In this document: positions 1 to 11,373 of the stretch, piece after piece | Layout of the letters: every line of letters begins with the position of its first letter | Numbering within the stretch: the stretch's first letter is position 1 | Origin: Erigeron canadensis | Lineage: Eukaryota > Streptophyta > Magnoliopsida > Asterales > Asteraceae | Direction of reading: 5' to 3' | DNA: 64,000 bases | NCBI RefSeq assembly: GCF_010389155.1 | Contig: NC_057766.1 | Location: 23,383,516-23,447,515, forward strand | Made by a program: the position numbers and the translations under genes | The notes under the pieces: generated by a model | Databases searched by the model: none | Told to the model about the DNA's origin: nothing | What the model saw: only the letters and a program-made list of their open reading frames with translations

Positions 1-2
1 CA

Positions 3-466
3 GATGCTGACTGGGATGGAGATAAAGGCAACCGAAGATCGACGTCAGGATATTTCTCTATGGTAGGAGGTAATCTGGTTACATGGAAAAGTAAGAAGCA
101 AAAGGTGGTCTCTTTGTCAAGTGTTGAAGCTGAATTCCGAGGAATAGCTAAAGGCTTAGCAGAAGCATTATGGCTGAAAAAACTTGTAACGGAGTTAGGT
201 TTCCCCCCCAAGAAAGTATTAAAATCATGAGCGACAATGAAGCAGCTATCCAAATCTTAGAGAATCCGGTTCAACACGATAGAACTAAGCATGTGGAGGT
301 CGATCGTCACTTTATCAAAGAAAAGCTCGAAAGTGGTATTATTAAATTACCCTTTGTGAAATCTGAAGATCAACTGGCAGATATCCTTACCAAAGCAGTA
401 GGAACAACTGTTTTTCAGAAATGCTTAAGCAAGTTGAATTTTGGAAAATTCCATAATTCAACTTGA
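3..466 (+). pseudogene. copia-A: 3' end of Copia pol (RNase H), frameshifted
   Basis: This is the C-terminal RNase H part of a Ty1/Copia polyprotein; the rest lies upstream of the window. The first ~200 bases read in frame 3 through the hallmarks SGYFSMVGGNLVTWKSKKQ and SLSSVEAEF. After a run of seven C's (203-209) the frame shifts, and the reading continues from about 210 through DNEAAIQILENPVQHDRTKH, HVEVDRHFIKEKL and the usual Copia end QLADILTKAV, to a TGA at 464-466. One base lost from the C run explains the shift. It could be a real inactivating indel or a homopolymer sequencing error. The family call is firm; functional status is uncertain because most of the element is not visible. 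Confidence 0.85.
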
Positions 467-473
467 GGGGAAG

Positions 474-690
474 TGTTAAAACAAGAAGTTATTTTGGATC
501 AGAACGAATCGTCATCATTTCCATGATTAAGAGATTGTGTCTTTGGCAGAAAGCCAAGGATCAATATGCAATCAATTGTGATTTATATTTCCATTATTAA
601 GCCGTAAAATTCATGTATAAATAGAGGATAGGTTTTTTGTATCAAAATCATCAAGAAATCAATACAATTCTATTCTCTATATCTTGTCAA
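474..690 (+). repeat. copia-A 3' LTR, right end uncertain
   Basis: Directly after the pol stop is a purine-rich tract (GAGGGGAAG, ~465-473) followed by TGTTAAAACAAG. This is the normal order of polypurine tract then TG-starting 3' LTR. A TATA-like TGTATAAATAGAGG lies at about 613-626, as expected for the U3/R boundary. I could not fix the right end. A TCTTGTCA at ~682-689 and a TCTTATCA at ~785-792 both end in CA, and the 5' LTR is outside the window. Confidence 0.6.
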
Positions 691-842
691 TATATAGATC
701 AAATTTATGTTTACATGTTTAGACTTGTGATCCATTTAGTTGAGCCAGCCCGTTATTTCCTTCCACTAACTTATGGAGTCAAAGTCTTATCAACCCCTAT
801 TAACTTGAAATCCTAAATCCGTCACTACCTTCATTTAACCAT

Positions 843-870
843 TTTATATATATATATATATATATATAAT
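843..870. repeat. (TA)n microsatellite
   Basis: A pure TA run lies between the copia-A LTR and the 3' end of WAKL-1. Nothing else is recognisable in 800-1206, which should include the 3' UTR of WAKL-1. Confidence 0.9.
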
Positions 871-1206
871 GTTATGTTTGACCCAAAACATTAAGACGAG
901 GTATGTGAGACAGGAATGGGTCTTTTCTCCCATTTTCATTTATGTATGGATATTTGGGTATATATGTATGAATTAATAAATAAATAATATGATGGGGCAA
1001 GTGTTGATTTGTGAAAGGAAAACCTCATAGTAATGTATACTACTAGTATATTAAAATTGTTTACAACGACTTTAGAAATTCATCTATTCATCCAAATTTA
1101 CTTTTGATGTATAATGATCACATAAAGGTTCTAGCTACAAGAATGGTGATGCTATTTGGCCGTACATTTTCATGGATAAACAAGCAATTCCTACAGACAC
1201 ATTATA

Positions 1207-4166
1207 TTACAGTCCGGTTTTAGTTGCAACCACAGTGGGAACATGTGATGTTCGTATGGCTTCTAATTCTATAACTACTTCTTTCATTGTTGGTCTGTAC
1301 ATTCCGTTCTCATTCAAGCAATGCATTGCAAGGTTAGCTAATCTTAGAAGCTCGTCCCTAGTACCTTCTCTAATCACAGTTGCATCAAAAATAGATATAA
1401 CACGCCCTTCTTCCATAGCCAACGTAAAGTGCATAACAAGACTTCTGTGTTCTCCAAATCTAGTTAACGAAATTGGCATTTCTCCAGTTAATAGTTCAGC
1501 CAAAACAACTCCAAAACTATAGACGTCGCTCTTTTCAGTGAATTGACTAGATCGGAAATAGTCAGGATCTAGGTAGCCAAACGTACCTTTGACTGTGGTA
1601 GTCAAGTGGGTTTGATCCAAAGATACGAACCTTGAAGTTCCAAAGTCAGAAACTCTGGCTCTATATTTGTCATCCAAAAGTATATTAGTTGTTTTAATGT
1701 CCCTATGATATATTGGAATAGAAGTTGCAGAGTGCAAGTAAGAAAGTGCTCCTGCAACCTCCGAAGCAATTTGTAATCTCATGTTCAAAGATAACCACAA
1801 CTCTTGAGCCTGGTCATGAATACAATCATACAAGGTCCCATTTGAAATGAATTCCGAAACTAGTAGAGGAACTTCAGTCTCTAAGCAACATCCCAATAGT
1901 TTGACCACATTCCTATGATTGACTTGAGAAAGCACAACAACCTCATTGATGAATTGTTCTACTTGGCTTTCATCAACTAACCTTGATTTCTTAATTGCCA
2001 CAATTCTTCCATCCTCTAACATCCCTTTATACACTGTTCCCTGGCCTCCTCGCCCGAGTATTCTGTTCTCATTGAAGTTGTCAGTGGCCTTCTCCAACGT
2101 ATGTGATGTGAAAAGTATGGTTTTATCAACCAAACACGCATCTGCTTTTTCTTGTTTTTTTAAAAGTAAACCACCATTACGTTTGAAAAATCTCTTTCTT
2201 CGCCTCATATCTTTTGTTTTCATGAAACAATGGTACAGTACATAGCTGATTGCAAGGAGAAATAATACACTCATGCTTACGCTAACACCTGAATGTAGCC
2301 CAATACAAAATTGTAAGTGTGCAACGAAATTGAACTTTTCAGAGGATTCAATGATTCATGCTTTAATGATATTAAATTTCTTAAGATTAATTACATTGTT
2401 CTTACAATCAAAGATATAAATGTAGTGATCTTATGACTTAGGGTTTAACACCTTCGAAGTTCCAATTATGAATTCGAAGAGACCCAAGCCCATGTTTCAT
2501 ACCTGGCCTAGTTTCAAAAAACTGTCCCAGCCCTTATCTAACCAATTATGAGATCTAAGACCTCTTGTTTCTGTTTTCGTTCTAGTTAGAAAACTGATCC
2601 GAGTATCCCTAAATTGCTAGTTATATGTATATGCATATATATGTAATTTGTCATGGAAGTATGGAACCATGCAGTTTCGAGCTCTGTATCACCACTAAGT
2701 CCTAGTAGTATGTACCGGAAACATGGTATGCTAGAATGAAACCAATAGGACTTTGAAGTGCATGACTTATTACTACACATAGAATATATAGGCATTACCT
2801 AAAATCACACCCAAGGATGATTTATTTTCATGGTCATCGCTGGAAGGTACAGGTACACAAGTGATGTTCCATTCTTCAGATAAGCCATCAACGTCATATG
2901 TTCTAACATCCTCACACCTACCTCCCCTCTCGCTGCACCTGACACACTCTTCCGTTCCCGTTAACAGAAACTCTGCACGTCGAGTAAAAGATCGTGATAT
3001 CGAATTCCATATTCAATAAACAGAATGAGATTGTTTATAGCATTTAGTAGTGTTTTTATTTTTTCAACATGCCTAAGAGCATCAGTATTGTGTTGCATCA
3101 CACCATAAAGTTTATAAAGCAGAGAAATGTTGAAGTCATTTCTATATCAGAAGCAATAAAAGTAAGTGGGACTTTTTATGGACTTTTGAAGTTTATGTAA
3201 GTAAAGATATAAATATATAATACATAGAATATGGTAGTTTATAAAAAGATTGGAAACAAAAAAAAAAGCTAAAAATTAATGATACTAGCTAGTACAAAAT
3301 TACATACCCCTCTCGCATCCATTTGATAAATAAGGGTTTCCCTTTAATGGCATGTTAGAAGTGTCACATTTCTTTGACGATATTGAAGTTCCATTTCCCA
3401 GATGTACTTGAACATCAGAGTCAGTTGACAAACAACAAGGTTGGTTGTACAAGTCAATATTTGATAGGGTCCAGCAAAGTGACGCTGGAACATGAGATCT
3501 GTCCCCTGAAACAGAGTGGCTAGAAACTCGTCCTTCAAAATAGGATTTCTCATCAATCAAGTAAGCAGACCCACAAGATGCGTTTTGGCGACCCAGGCTT
3601 TCCAAGGCGGTAAGATCCACACTGTAGGACTTTAGATAATAAGGAAGGGTTTTTTCACAGCAATTATTTCCAAGGCAGTTATTTTTGTCGCTAAGAGTGT
3701 CATTGCGACAAGTTGTGGAACAACCCGTGAGTATTGACCTCTGACGGTCCAAGATGACCGCATTACCACACCCTTCAACGACAAATTTGTTGTGTAATGC
3801 GGAAAACAAAAACGGGCTGTTCTCAAGGTCGACGTTTAAGATTTGATTGCTGTCCCGGACATAATTTTGGCAATCAGAATTCACTGAAAAATTAACTGTT
3901 ACGGTTTGTTGTTTCAAGTTTACATCCAATACTTCAAGGTTGTTTAGTGCTGATAAATATGGTTTTGAAATCAGGCAATCAATAGTGTACCATTTGTTTG
4001 CAGAACAATTTGCTCCAATTCCAAATGGGTACGGAATCCTCACATTCCCACACATATCACTGCACCCTAGCCTAGCATAACGAGGTACCGCTATAGACTT
4101 TTCGAATACTAATGTAACCAATATAACAATTTGTAACATATGATATGCTTGCAAATATGACTTCAT
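1207..4166 (-). CDS. WAKL-1: wall-associated-kinase-like receptor, 3 exons, intact
   Basis: Predicted exons on the minus strand are 4166-3308, 2972-2799 and 2288-1207, all GT..AG, giving ~704 aa. Exon 1 starts [14 protein letters not shown], a hydrophobic signal peptide, then the galacturonan-binding WAK ectodomain ([16 protein letters not shown]) and many cysteines. Exon 2 encodes a short Cys-rich EGF-like segment ([13 protein letters not shown]). Exon 3 has a transmembrane helix ([15 protein letters not shown], ~351-366), a basic stop-transfer segment, and a Ser/Thr kinase: G-loop [11 protein letters not shown] (~423), lysine in VAIKK (~444), HRDIKTTN (~539), DFGTSR (~559), [10 protein letters not shown]. 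All catalytic residues are present (RD kinase). WAK family members sense cell-wall pectin or damage at the plasma membrane. Splice sites are inferred from matching phases in all five local copies. It looks functional. Confidence 0.9.
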
Positions 4167-4324
4167 TTTTTTTTGTTTTCTTTGATCAAAAGGAAGGATA
4201 ATGAAATGGAATGAGGCCAGGCCAGTGTTGTTGTTGTTTATTTATTTCTATAATGTAATGTTGGTTATTTGATTATTGAAGGAAACTACAAAGAAGTTCA
4301 TTAGCCGGAGACTCGATAGTCAGT

Positions 4325-4350
4325 CTATATATGCGTCTATATAAATACCA
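4325..4350 (-). promoter_or_regulatory. Possible TATA region of WAKL-1
   Basis: On the minus strand the sequence reads GGTATTTATATAGACGCATA about 165-180 bp upstream of the WAKL-1 ATG. It is the only TATA-like string at a sensible distance. It implies a 5' UTR of roughly 130-150 nt. This is inference from position and motif only. Confidence 0.4.
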
Positions 4351-4712
4351 AAGAAAATATCGAATACATATTCCAGGTGTTTTCCATGTGGATGAATTTA
4401 TTTGGTTCTAGACGCAACTACTTTTGTTAAGGGACCACAATGACTTGGCTTGAATGGGATTTTGAATGGTATGCTTGCAATGACTTCTAGATATATAAAA
4501 GAATTTTTGGATTACTCTAAAACAAATTTGATATTAAATCTGATACGAGTACTATTCTTGAGTATCTCCGATATGTTTAGCATGAGTTTGAGCTCATGGT
4601 GTTCATAAACTAGTTAAATCTACAAGGCTTTTGTTTATATATTTGAATTCGCTAGAAGTCAGAGAGAATAATTTTTTTCCGTTTTGGCTAGCTTGAGCAC
4701 TTATCAAACGGG

Positions 4713-4842
4713 AGGTGATCTGCACACCACCCGTTTTTTGCGATACACCACCAAATATGCATTATTGTGTTGTACAGTACAACATTATAAAGTACAGTTA
4801 GTGGTGCATCGCCAAAAATTGTTGGTGTACAAATCGTTCGCA
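4713..4842. mobile_element. Small foldback MITE (~130 bp)
   Basis: The left arm contains GATCTGCACACCACCCG and TTTTTTGCGATACACCA. The reverse complement of the right arm reads GATTTGTACACCAACAA and TTTTTGGCGATGCACCA. The arms match over ~35 bp with a few differences, with a TGTTGTACAGTACAACA palindrome at the centre. It has no coding capacity and no clear TSD, so the superfamily is unknown. The rest of 4351-4894 holds nothing else recognisable. Confidence 0.6.
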
Positions 4843-4894
4843 TGACCACAGTTGCGTGTGCCTTTCACCTAGCTTTTGAAGGGCGAATCCCCTA

Positions 4895-5247
4895 GGGGGT
4901 GTTTGATATAAGGGAATAATAGAGAATGGAAATGTAATAGAGAATGGAAATAGTGAGAAAGAGAATGAGTATTTGGAAAGAGAATGGATTTCGTTGTTTG
5001 GTACCCACAGAAAATGAATATATATAAAAAATAAAATTTTAAATAATAATACATTTATTACTTATAACATCTTCAAAAAAAATTTTTTTTTTCCATTCTC
5101 ATCCATTCTCTACAATTTGTAGAGAATGGAGAGAATGGAATTGATTCCTCTTTCTCCTTTCTCATTCCCTTTTTTCGTCGCAAACAAACACCATAAGTCT
5201 TTCCCATTCCCTTTCTCCCCTTTCCATTCCACCATACCAAACACCCC
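4895..5247. mobile_element. Tourist/Harbinger-like MITE (~353 bp)
   Basis: The termini are GGGGGTGTTTGATAT on the left and, reverse-complemented, GGGGTGTTTGGTATGG on the right. The flanks are CTA (4892-4894) and TTA (5248-5250), a one-mismatch version of the 3-bp TWA target typical of PIF/Harbinger MITEs. The interior is made of GAGAATGGA-type repeats facing their reverse complements, around the palindrome CATTCTCTACAATTTGTAGA (~5103-5122). No protein is encoded. 5251-5742 shows nothing else. Confidence 0.7.
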
Positions 5248-5742
5248 TTATAGATTATCATGCGGAAAGAATAGATGTCGCAAATTTGAATAAATATTAA
5301 AATTTTGAGTAATTAAACTAGCTTGCGTGCGTAGAACATTATAGGAGAAACTTCGCCAGCAAAAGTCTTGCAAAGAAACATCATATAAAGTTATATAACG
5401 TATTTGTTTTCTTTGTCAAAGAACAACCAGTCAATCAGATACAATAATACATCTAGATGATGGAATAAATAACTAATCAATTGACATGACAAAAAAAATT
5501 TCAATTATAAGGTCAAGTTTTTTTTCTTTATACTTGTTTTATGAGTTTCTTTAACTTCAAACTCAAATTCAAGTCATTACAACCTTCTGCAGATACAAAC
5601 ATACATAGATACATCGTAACCATATATCGATTTGGTTCGAGTTAATGACATGATTAGTAAGCATTAATAGCTAAATCAAGGGGATGAAAAAAATGAATGT
5701 TGGATATTGCTATTTCAAACAATTCACCATCAATGAAAGAAA

Positions 5743-6541
5743 TGTTGGAAATTTTATGTAATAACATAGAATATCCAAGTTAATAGATATGTTAAAAGGA
5801 GTTGAAAAAATAATTAACTAATGTGAGTGTGTCCCACATTGGTAGAAGAATAAACATTAAGTATGTTTATAAGGAGGAGTGTTGGAGTAATTATAATTCC
5901 TTATAAGGGGCTACACCCCAAGTGAGCTAGGAGGGTGCGAAGCACCCAACGCGCCCGGGACCGGGACCGTGGGCGATGAGGCGTAATGGCTTACATGGCT
6001 TGATAATGGCTCAGTGGGTAGTTGTATATGGCTCAGTGGGTGGTCTAATTCCAGGCCTTGCACCTGGCAGGACACTTGACTTAGCCTTAAGTGTAACACA
6101 TGTTGTTTAATCATGCAAACCAACATGTGTCCCACTAAAACATCCACTAACCTGTTTATATGTATATAAACTATACTTAGTGGAGTTTTGGTAGTTCAGC
6201 AACAACAAAAACACTCTCTCAAACTGGATCATCAACCAGATTTTCTTTCTTTTTCTTCTTTTCGTTTTGTTCTTGAAGGTATAATTCTGGGTTGTGGTTA
6301 ACTCCGACAGTACAATCTGCTTTGGCTGTTGTACCCTGGGAAACTGTCGGGTTCACTTGGGTGGCCCGAAATCAGTTTTAAGGGACCTTGGTTTAACCAT
6401 ATCCTCAGCCCGTTTTGCTTTTCTTTCTTTTTCTGTTATGTTCTCTATTTGTATTCTTGTATTGTTAAGTATTACTTAATTTACTTGTAATTTGAATGTA
6501 TCTTCTATAAAATTGTTGTTTTTACTGAATGGTGTCCAACA
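5743..6541 (+). repeat. copia-B 5' LTR (799 bp)
   Basis: It starts TGTTGGAAATTT and ends GTGTCCAACA, with 7-bp terminal inverted repeats. A TATA box (GTATATAAACT) lies near 6163-6173, so transcription should begin near 6190-6200. The downstream part holds a predicted stem (CCGACAGT 6304-6311 with ACTGTCGG 6343-6350). It also holds a GC-rich patch near 5935-5975 (GGGACCGGGACCG) that is expanded in the 3' LTR. A 61-codon reading frame (6294-6479) is present in both LTRs but resembles no protein I know. Confidence 0.95.
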
Positions 6542-6543
6542 AT

Positions 6544-6558
6544 CTTAAAACTGATTTC
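6544..6558 (+). promoter_or_regulatory. PBS-position 15-mer complementary to own U5
   Basis: Two bases after the 5' LTR, where the primer-binding site belongs, there is no tRNA-iMet site (TGGTATCAGAGC). Instead 6544-6558 (CTTAAAACTGATTTC) is the exact reverse complement of 6368-6382 (GAAATCAGTTTTAAG) inside the LTR, downstream of the predicted transcription start. In the genomic RNA the two could pair. Self-priming of reverse transcription from an internal RNA segment is known for Tf1-type elements. Applying that idea here is inference. Confidence 0.5.
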
Positions 6559-6702
6559 CTTTCTTCACCATTCTGTTAATTCGAATTACATAAATATGTT
6601 TTCCAAAACTTTATTATGTACTTTTCTGTAAAGTTATTCATTTAAATTAGAATTTACTTTCTGCAAGTTTTTTAGTAAAACTTTGATTGTTCTATTTCAG
6701 AA

Positions 6703-8034
6703 ATGGCTACTGAAATGAACTCCTCTACTAATGGAACTACTTCTTCTTCTACCACCACCAACACTGTTGGTGCAAATGTTTCACAATCTGTAGGACTTAC
6801 TGTCTCTACAAGCATGGGGCCTTTAGTAGGTACCCAAGCTGCCTAAACTATGGCCAACCACTGTGAAAAACCAGAAAAGTTTTCTGGAAACAACTTCAAG
6901 ATGTGGCAACAAAAGATGTTGTTCTATTTGACCACTTTGAATCTTGCGAGATTCCTAACTGAAACAGCACCTCAAATTCCTGAAGGTTCTACTGATGCCC
7001 AATCAGTAAGTGCTGTTGATGCTTGGAAGCATTCTGAATATCTATGCCGAAACTATGTGTTAAATGGTCTAGTTGATTCATTGTATAATGTATTTTGCAA
7101 AATAACAACTACAAAAGATTTATGGGAATCTTTGCAAAAGAAATACAAAACCGAAGATGCCAGAACTAAAAAGTTCATTGTTGCAAGGTTTTTAGAGTTT
7201 AAAATGGTTGACTCCAAAACTGTTATGGCACAGGTTAAAGAATTGCAAATCATAATCAGTGAAATCTTATCAGAAGGAATGGTTCTTGGTGAAACATTTC
7301 AAGTTGCTTCCATGATTGAAAAGTTGCCCCCAAGTTGGTTGGATTTTAAAAATTACCATAAGCATAAGCGAAAGCAAATGACCGTTGAAGAGCTTGTTGT
7401 TCGTCTTCGAATTGAGGAAGACAATAGAGGTGCTCAAAATGGTGGTCATATTGAAGGTCTTGCTAAGGCCAACTTTGTTGAACATGGACAAAGTTCCAAA
7501 GGAAAAGGTAATTTCAAGGGTAAAGGGAAAGGTCCTATTAAGAAGAACAAAGGAAAAAGGATGGATTTGAGTCCAAAGAATGGTGGTGTGAAAAAGAAGG
7601 TTAGTTTGTTCAAAGGGAAGTGTTACAATTGTGGTGAATCTGGTCACCGAGCTGATCAATGCAAGAATCCAAGGAAGGAAAGGGCAAATATGATTGTAGA
7701 TGACATGGCTCTTGTTGCTATGATTTCTGACCTCACGGCTAAGTTGGAAGAGGTCAATCTTACCACCGATGGAATCAAAGGATGGTGGGTTGATACGGGT
7801 GCAACCCGTCATGTGTGTCCGGATAAGACTATGTTCCATAACTTGAAAGAAATATCCGGTGAAGAAAAGCTATATATGGGAAATGCCGCCACCGCCGATA
7901 TCAAGGGTGAAGGCGATGTGATCCTCAAGTGGACTTCGGGGAGAGAGCTCAAGTTAACCAATGTGTTGTATGTTCCCGAATTGCGCAAGAGTCTTGTGTC
8001 GGTTGGTTGCTTAACAAGAATGGGTTTCGTTTAG
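6703..8034 (+). pseudogene. copia-B gag + protease, broken by a stop and a frameshift
   Basis: Reading begins at ATG 6703 with a Ser/Thr-rich N-terminus and meets an in-frame TAA at 6844-6846. The same frame then runs from 6850 to 8034 (394 codons). This part has the Copia gag (UBN2-type) region, a Lys/Gly-rich linker, a CCHC zinc knuckle (CYNCGESGHRADQCKNP, ~7621-7671), and the protease active site WVDTGATRHVC near 7790. The gag frame ends in TAG at 8032-8034, and pol continues one frame back from about 8005. Plant Copia elements usually have one continuous gag-pol ORF, so I read this as a one-base deletion. Ribosomal frameshifting is the alternative, but no clear slippery heptamer is visible. 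Confidence 0.85.
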
Positions 8035-10802
8035 TGTTTGAAAGTGATAAGTTTGTTTTAACTAAACGTGGTTTGTATGTTGGTCAAGGTTATGCCCTTA
8101 ATGGGATGTTTAAGCTCAATGTTGTACCTATTAAGCAAGTGAATGAAAATGCTTCTACTTCCGCTTATTTGATTGAGTCTTCTAATATTTGGCATAATCG
8201 TCTTGGACATGTGAATTTTAATTCAATGCGTCGTTTAATTAAGTTAAATTGTATACCATCTTTTAACATTGATTCTAATTCTAAATGTCAAACTTGTGTT
8301 GAAGCTAAACAAACCACGAAATCTTTCAAATCTATTGAACGAAACACCGAGCCACTTGATTTAATCCATACCGATGTATGTGATTTTAAATCGATTCCCA
8401 CTCGAGGTGGTAACAAATATTTCATTACATTTATTGATGATTGTACAAGATATTGCTATGTATACTTACTAAAGAGCAAGAATGAAGCAATAGATAAGTT
8501 TATCTTGTACAAAAATGAAGTTGAGAATCAACTCAACAAAAAGATTAAAAGATTAAGGAGAGATAGAGGAGGTGAATATGTTTCTCCATTTGCTGAAATT
8601 TGTGCTCAAAATGGTATTATCCATGAGCAAACAGCTCCTTATACCCCACAGCAAAATGGCATTGCTGAAAGGAAAAATCGAACTCTTAAAGAGATGATGA
8701 ATGCCATGTTAATAAGCTCGGGCTTAGGACAAGATATGTGGGGAGATGCAGTTTTATCGGCAAACTATCTTTTGAACAAGATACCTTTCAAGAAAAAGGA
8801 TGTTACACCTTATGAGTTATGGTTTAATAGAAAACCATCCTATAAGTTCTTGAAAGTGTGGGGGTGTTTAGCAAAGGTGGTGGTTCCACCACCTAAAGTT
8901 CAAAAGATAGGACCAAAAACTGTTGATTGTGTATTCATAGGATATGCTAAGCATGGTAGCGATTGTGAATCCTCAAATCTTGCTGAACATAGTAGTGCAT
9001 ATCGGTTTCTAGTACATGAGTCTAAGAACCCGGAAATACACAAAAACAGTATACTTGAGTCAAGAAATGCTTCGTTTTTTGAAAATGTGTTTCCTCGTTT
9101 GGATCGAGGAAAATGTTCTACGTCAACTCCGGTTGATAAGATTGTTCCAGATGATCATCAAGAACAATCAGAGGAAGAAGAAGTAGAACCGCGAAGAAGC
9201 AAAAGGCAAAAGATTGAAAAATCTTTCGGGCCTAATTTTGTTTCTTATATGGTTATGAGTGAACCTCAAACATATCATGAAGCGGTTACTTCACAAGAAG
9301 CGCCTCAATGGAAAGAAGCCATTAAGAGTGAAATTGATTCTATTTTGCAGAATCATACTTGGGAATTAGTTCATCTTCCACCTGGTTGTAAACCACTTGA
9401 ACATCGTTGGATATTCAAGAAAAAGATGAAATCTGATGGCTCTATTGATAAGTACAAGGCAAGACTTGTGGTCAAAGGATATAGACAAAAGAAAGATCTT
9501 GATTACTTTGACACATATGCGCCTGTAACTCGAGTAACTTCGATCAGATTGGTACTTGCGATTGCAGCATTGAGAAATTTGGAAATACATCAAATGGATG
9601 TAAAAACCGCATTTCTCAATGGAGAGCTTGATGAAGAAATATATATGGAACAACCTGAGGGTTTTTCCGCTCCTGGCCAGGAGGACAAAGTTTGTAAACT
9701 TGTCAAGTCTTTGTACGGATTGAAACAAGCTCCAAAGCAATGGCACCAAAAGTTTGATCAAGTCATGCTCGATAATGGTTTCAGGATTAATGAGTGTGAT
9801 AAATGTGTTTATGTCAAAGACATATCTAAGGGATATGTTATACTTTGTCTATATGTCGATGACATACTCATTGTGGGTAGTGATGATAGTATGATCAAAT
9901 CTACCAAAGACATGTTGAAGGCAAGATTTGACATGAAGGATATGGGTTTAGCAGATGTCATTCTTGGAATGAAAATTACTCGAACCCAAGATGGTCTAGT
10001 GTTAAGTCAATCTCACTATGTGGACAAGATCCTTGAGAAATTCAGTCCCGAGGACTCAAGAGTCGCTCGATCTCCAATAGATACCACACAACATCTATCG
10101 AAAAATAGAGGTGAAGGTGTTGCTCAATTGGAATACTCAAGGGTAATTGGCAGCTTAATGTATCTCATGACAAGTACTAGGCCTGACTTAGCCTATGCTG
10201 TTAGTAGGCTAAGTAGATATACTAGTAATCCTAGTTTGGAACATTGGAAGGCTATGACTAGGTTACTAAGATATTTGAGATATACAAAGAATTATGGGCT
10301 GCATTTTGGTCGAGATCCAGCTGTATTGGAAGGATATAGTGATGCTAATTGGATATCCGATATAAAGGATTCCAAATCCACAAGTGGATATGTATTTACT
10401 CTTGGAGGAGCAGCTATAACTTGGAAATCGTCCAAGCAAACGCTAATTGCTAGATCCACGATGGAATCTGAATTTATAGCATTGGATAAAGCTGGAGAAG
10501 AAGCAGAATGGCTACGACATTTTTTGGAGTATGTTCCAAGATGGCCAAAGCCATTAACGACTATTTGTATACATTGTGATTGCCAATCGGCTATTTGTAG
10601 AGCTCAAAATACAATGTATAATGGCAAGTCAAGACATATTCGTCGTAGGCATAATAGTATACGACAACTGCTCACAACAGGGGTTATCACTGTTGACTAT
10701 GTTAGGTCAAAGGATAACATTGCGGATCCGCTAACTAAAGGTTTAAGTAGTGAGGCAGTTTATAAGTCATCAAGAGGAATGGGACTAAAGCCCATTGAGT
10801 AA
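8005..10802 (+). CDS. copia-B pol: integrase, reverse transcriptase, RNase H
   Basis: The open frame is continuous to TAA at 10802 (it extends back to 7929). In order: GAG-pre-integrase ([14 protein letters not shown] near 8190, with CQTCVEAK), integrase core with DDE residues (HTDVCDF near 8366, RRDRGGEY, then [12 protein letters not shown]), Copia RT with [18 protein letters not shown] and the catalytic YVDDILIVG near 9851, and RNase H (YSDANWISD near 10336, [18 protein letters not shown]), ending [11 protein letters not shown]. Every catalytic motif I can check is present. It makes the double-stranded cDNA and integrates it, in cytoplasmic virus-like particles and then the nucleus. It lacks its own initiator and depends on frame restoration from gag. 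Confidence 0.93.
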
Positions 10803-11373
10803 ATTTGTACGAAGGAAAACCTAACCTAGATGTAAATGGAGATCCCATGATCTAGGTTCAATAGGACAACCTAATTGTACGAATAGAGGAAGTCATTGTG
10901 GGGAGTACCCTAAACATCAAAGGGAGTTTACAGTCACTGTGGGGGGAGAACCCACCACAATAAAGTGAGTTGCAAATTTTTCCTAGTCCATTCCTATATC
11001 AAATCAATGATATCATAGAGGTTAAGCTTATAGCTTTTAATGATTGTGAGCAATCACCTATGTTAGAGAGAAGTGTGGTCGCTTCGAATGGAATTGTGGG
11101 GGCGAAATTCCTAGAGCTCTCGCAGAACCAGGATAGTGTTCCATGACCATATCGGACACGAAAGTGAGGGGTTAACCAGACTAGGGAAAGTATTGTGTGA
11201 TGTGCAATAACGTCTATGTAAAAAGGAGTTAGTTCAAAGACATCAAGTTCTACTAACTGCTAGGAGACTAAGTGCACTCACAAAGGAAAGTTCAAAGGGT
11301 AACACCTACTTATCCTGCAATACTTGACTGTCGGAATTTATCTTTAATAACCATATCTATTAATGTGGGGGAT
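10803..11373 (+). other. copia-B 3' untranslated region and polypurine tract
   Basis: These 571 bp between the pol stop and the 3' LTR have no open frame. The sequence ends AATGTGGGGGAT (~11362-11373), the polypurine tract that primes plus-strand DNA. Short G-rich repeats occur (GTGGGGAGTACC, GTGGGGGGAGAACC, GTGGGGGCG). The length is unusual for Copia, where pol often ends close to the LTR. Confidence 0.8.

Noticed and set aside
5911..6147. 78-codon minus-strand ORF in the copia-B LTR
   Set aside because: Present in LTR sequence only, no motif; the overlapping GC-rich repeats explain the open frame.
6294..6479. 61-codon ORF conserved in both copia-B LTRs
   Set aside because: Conservation simply reflects LTR identity. 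The stem and U5/PBS pairing explain the constraint better than a peptide.
7270..7839. 189-codon minus-strand ORF opposite copia-B gag
   Set aside because: Shadow of the gag frame, with no independent features.
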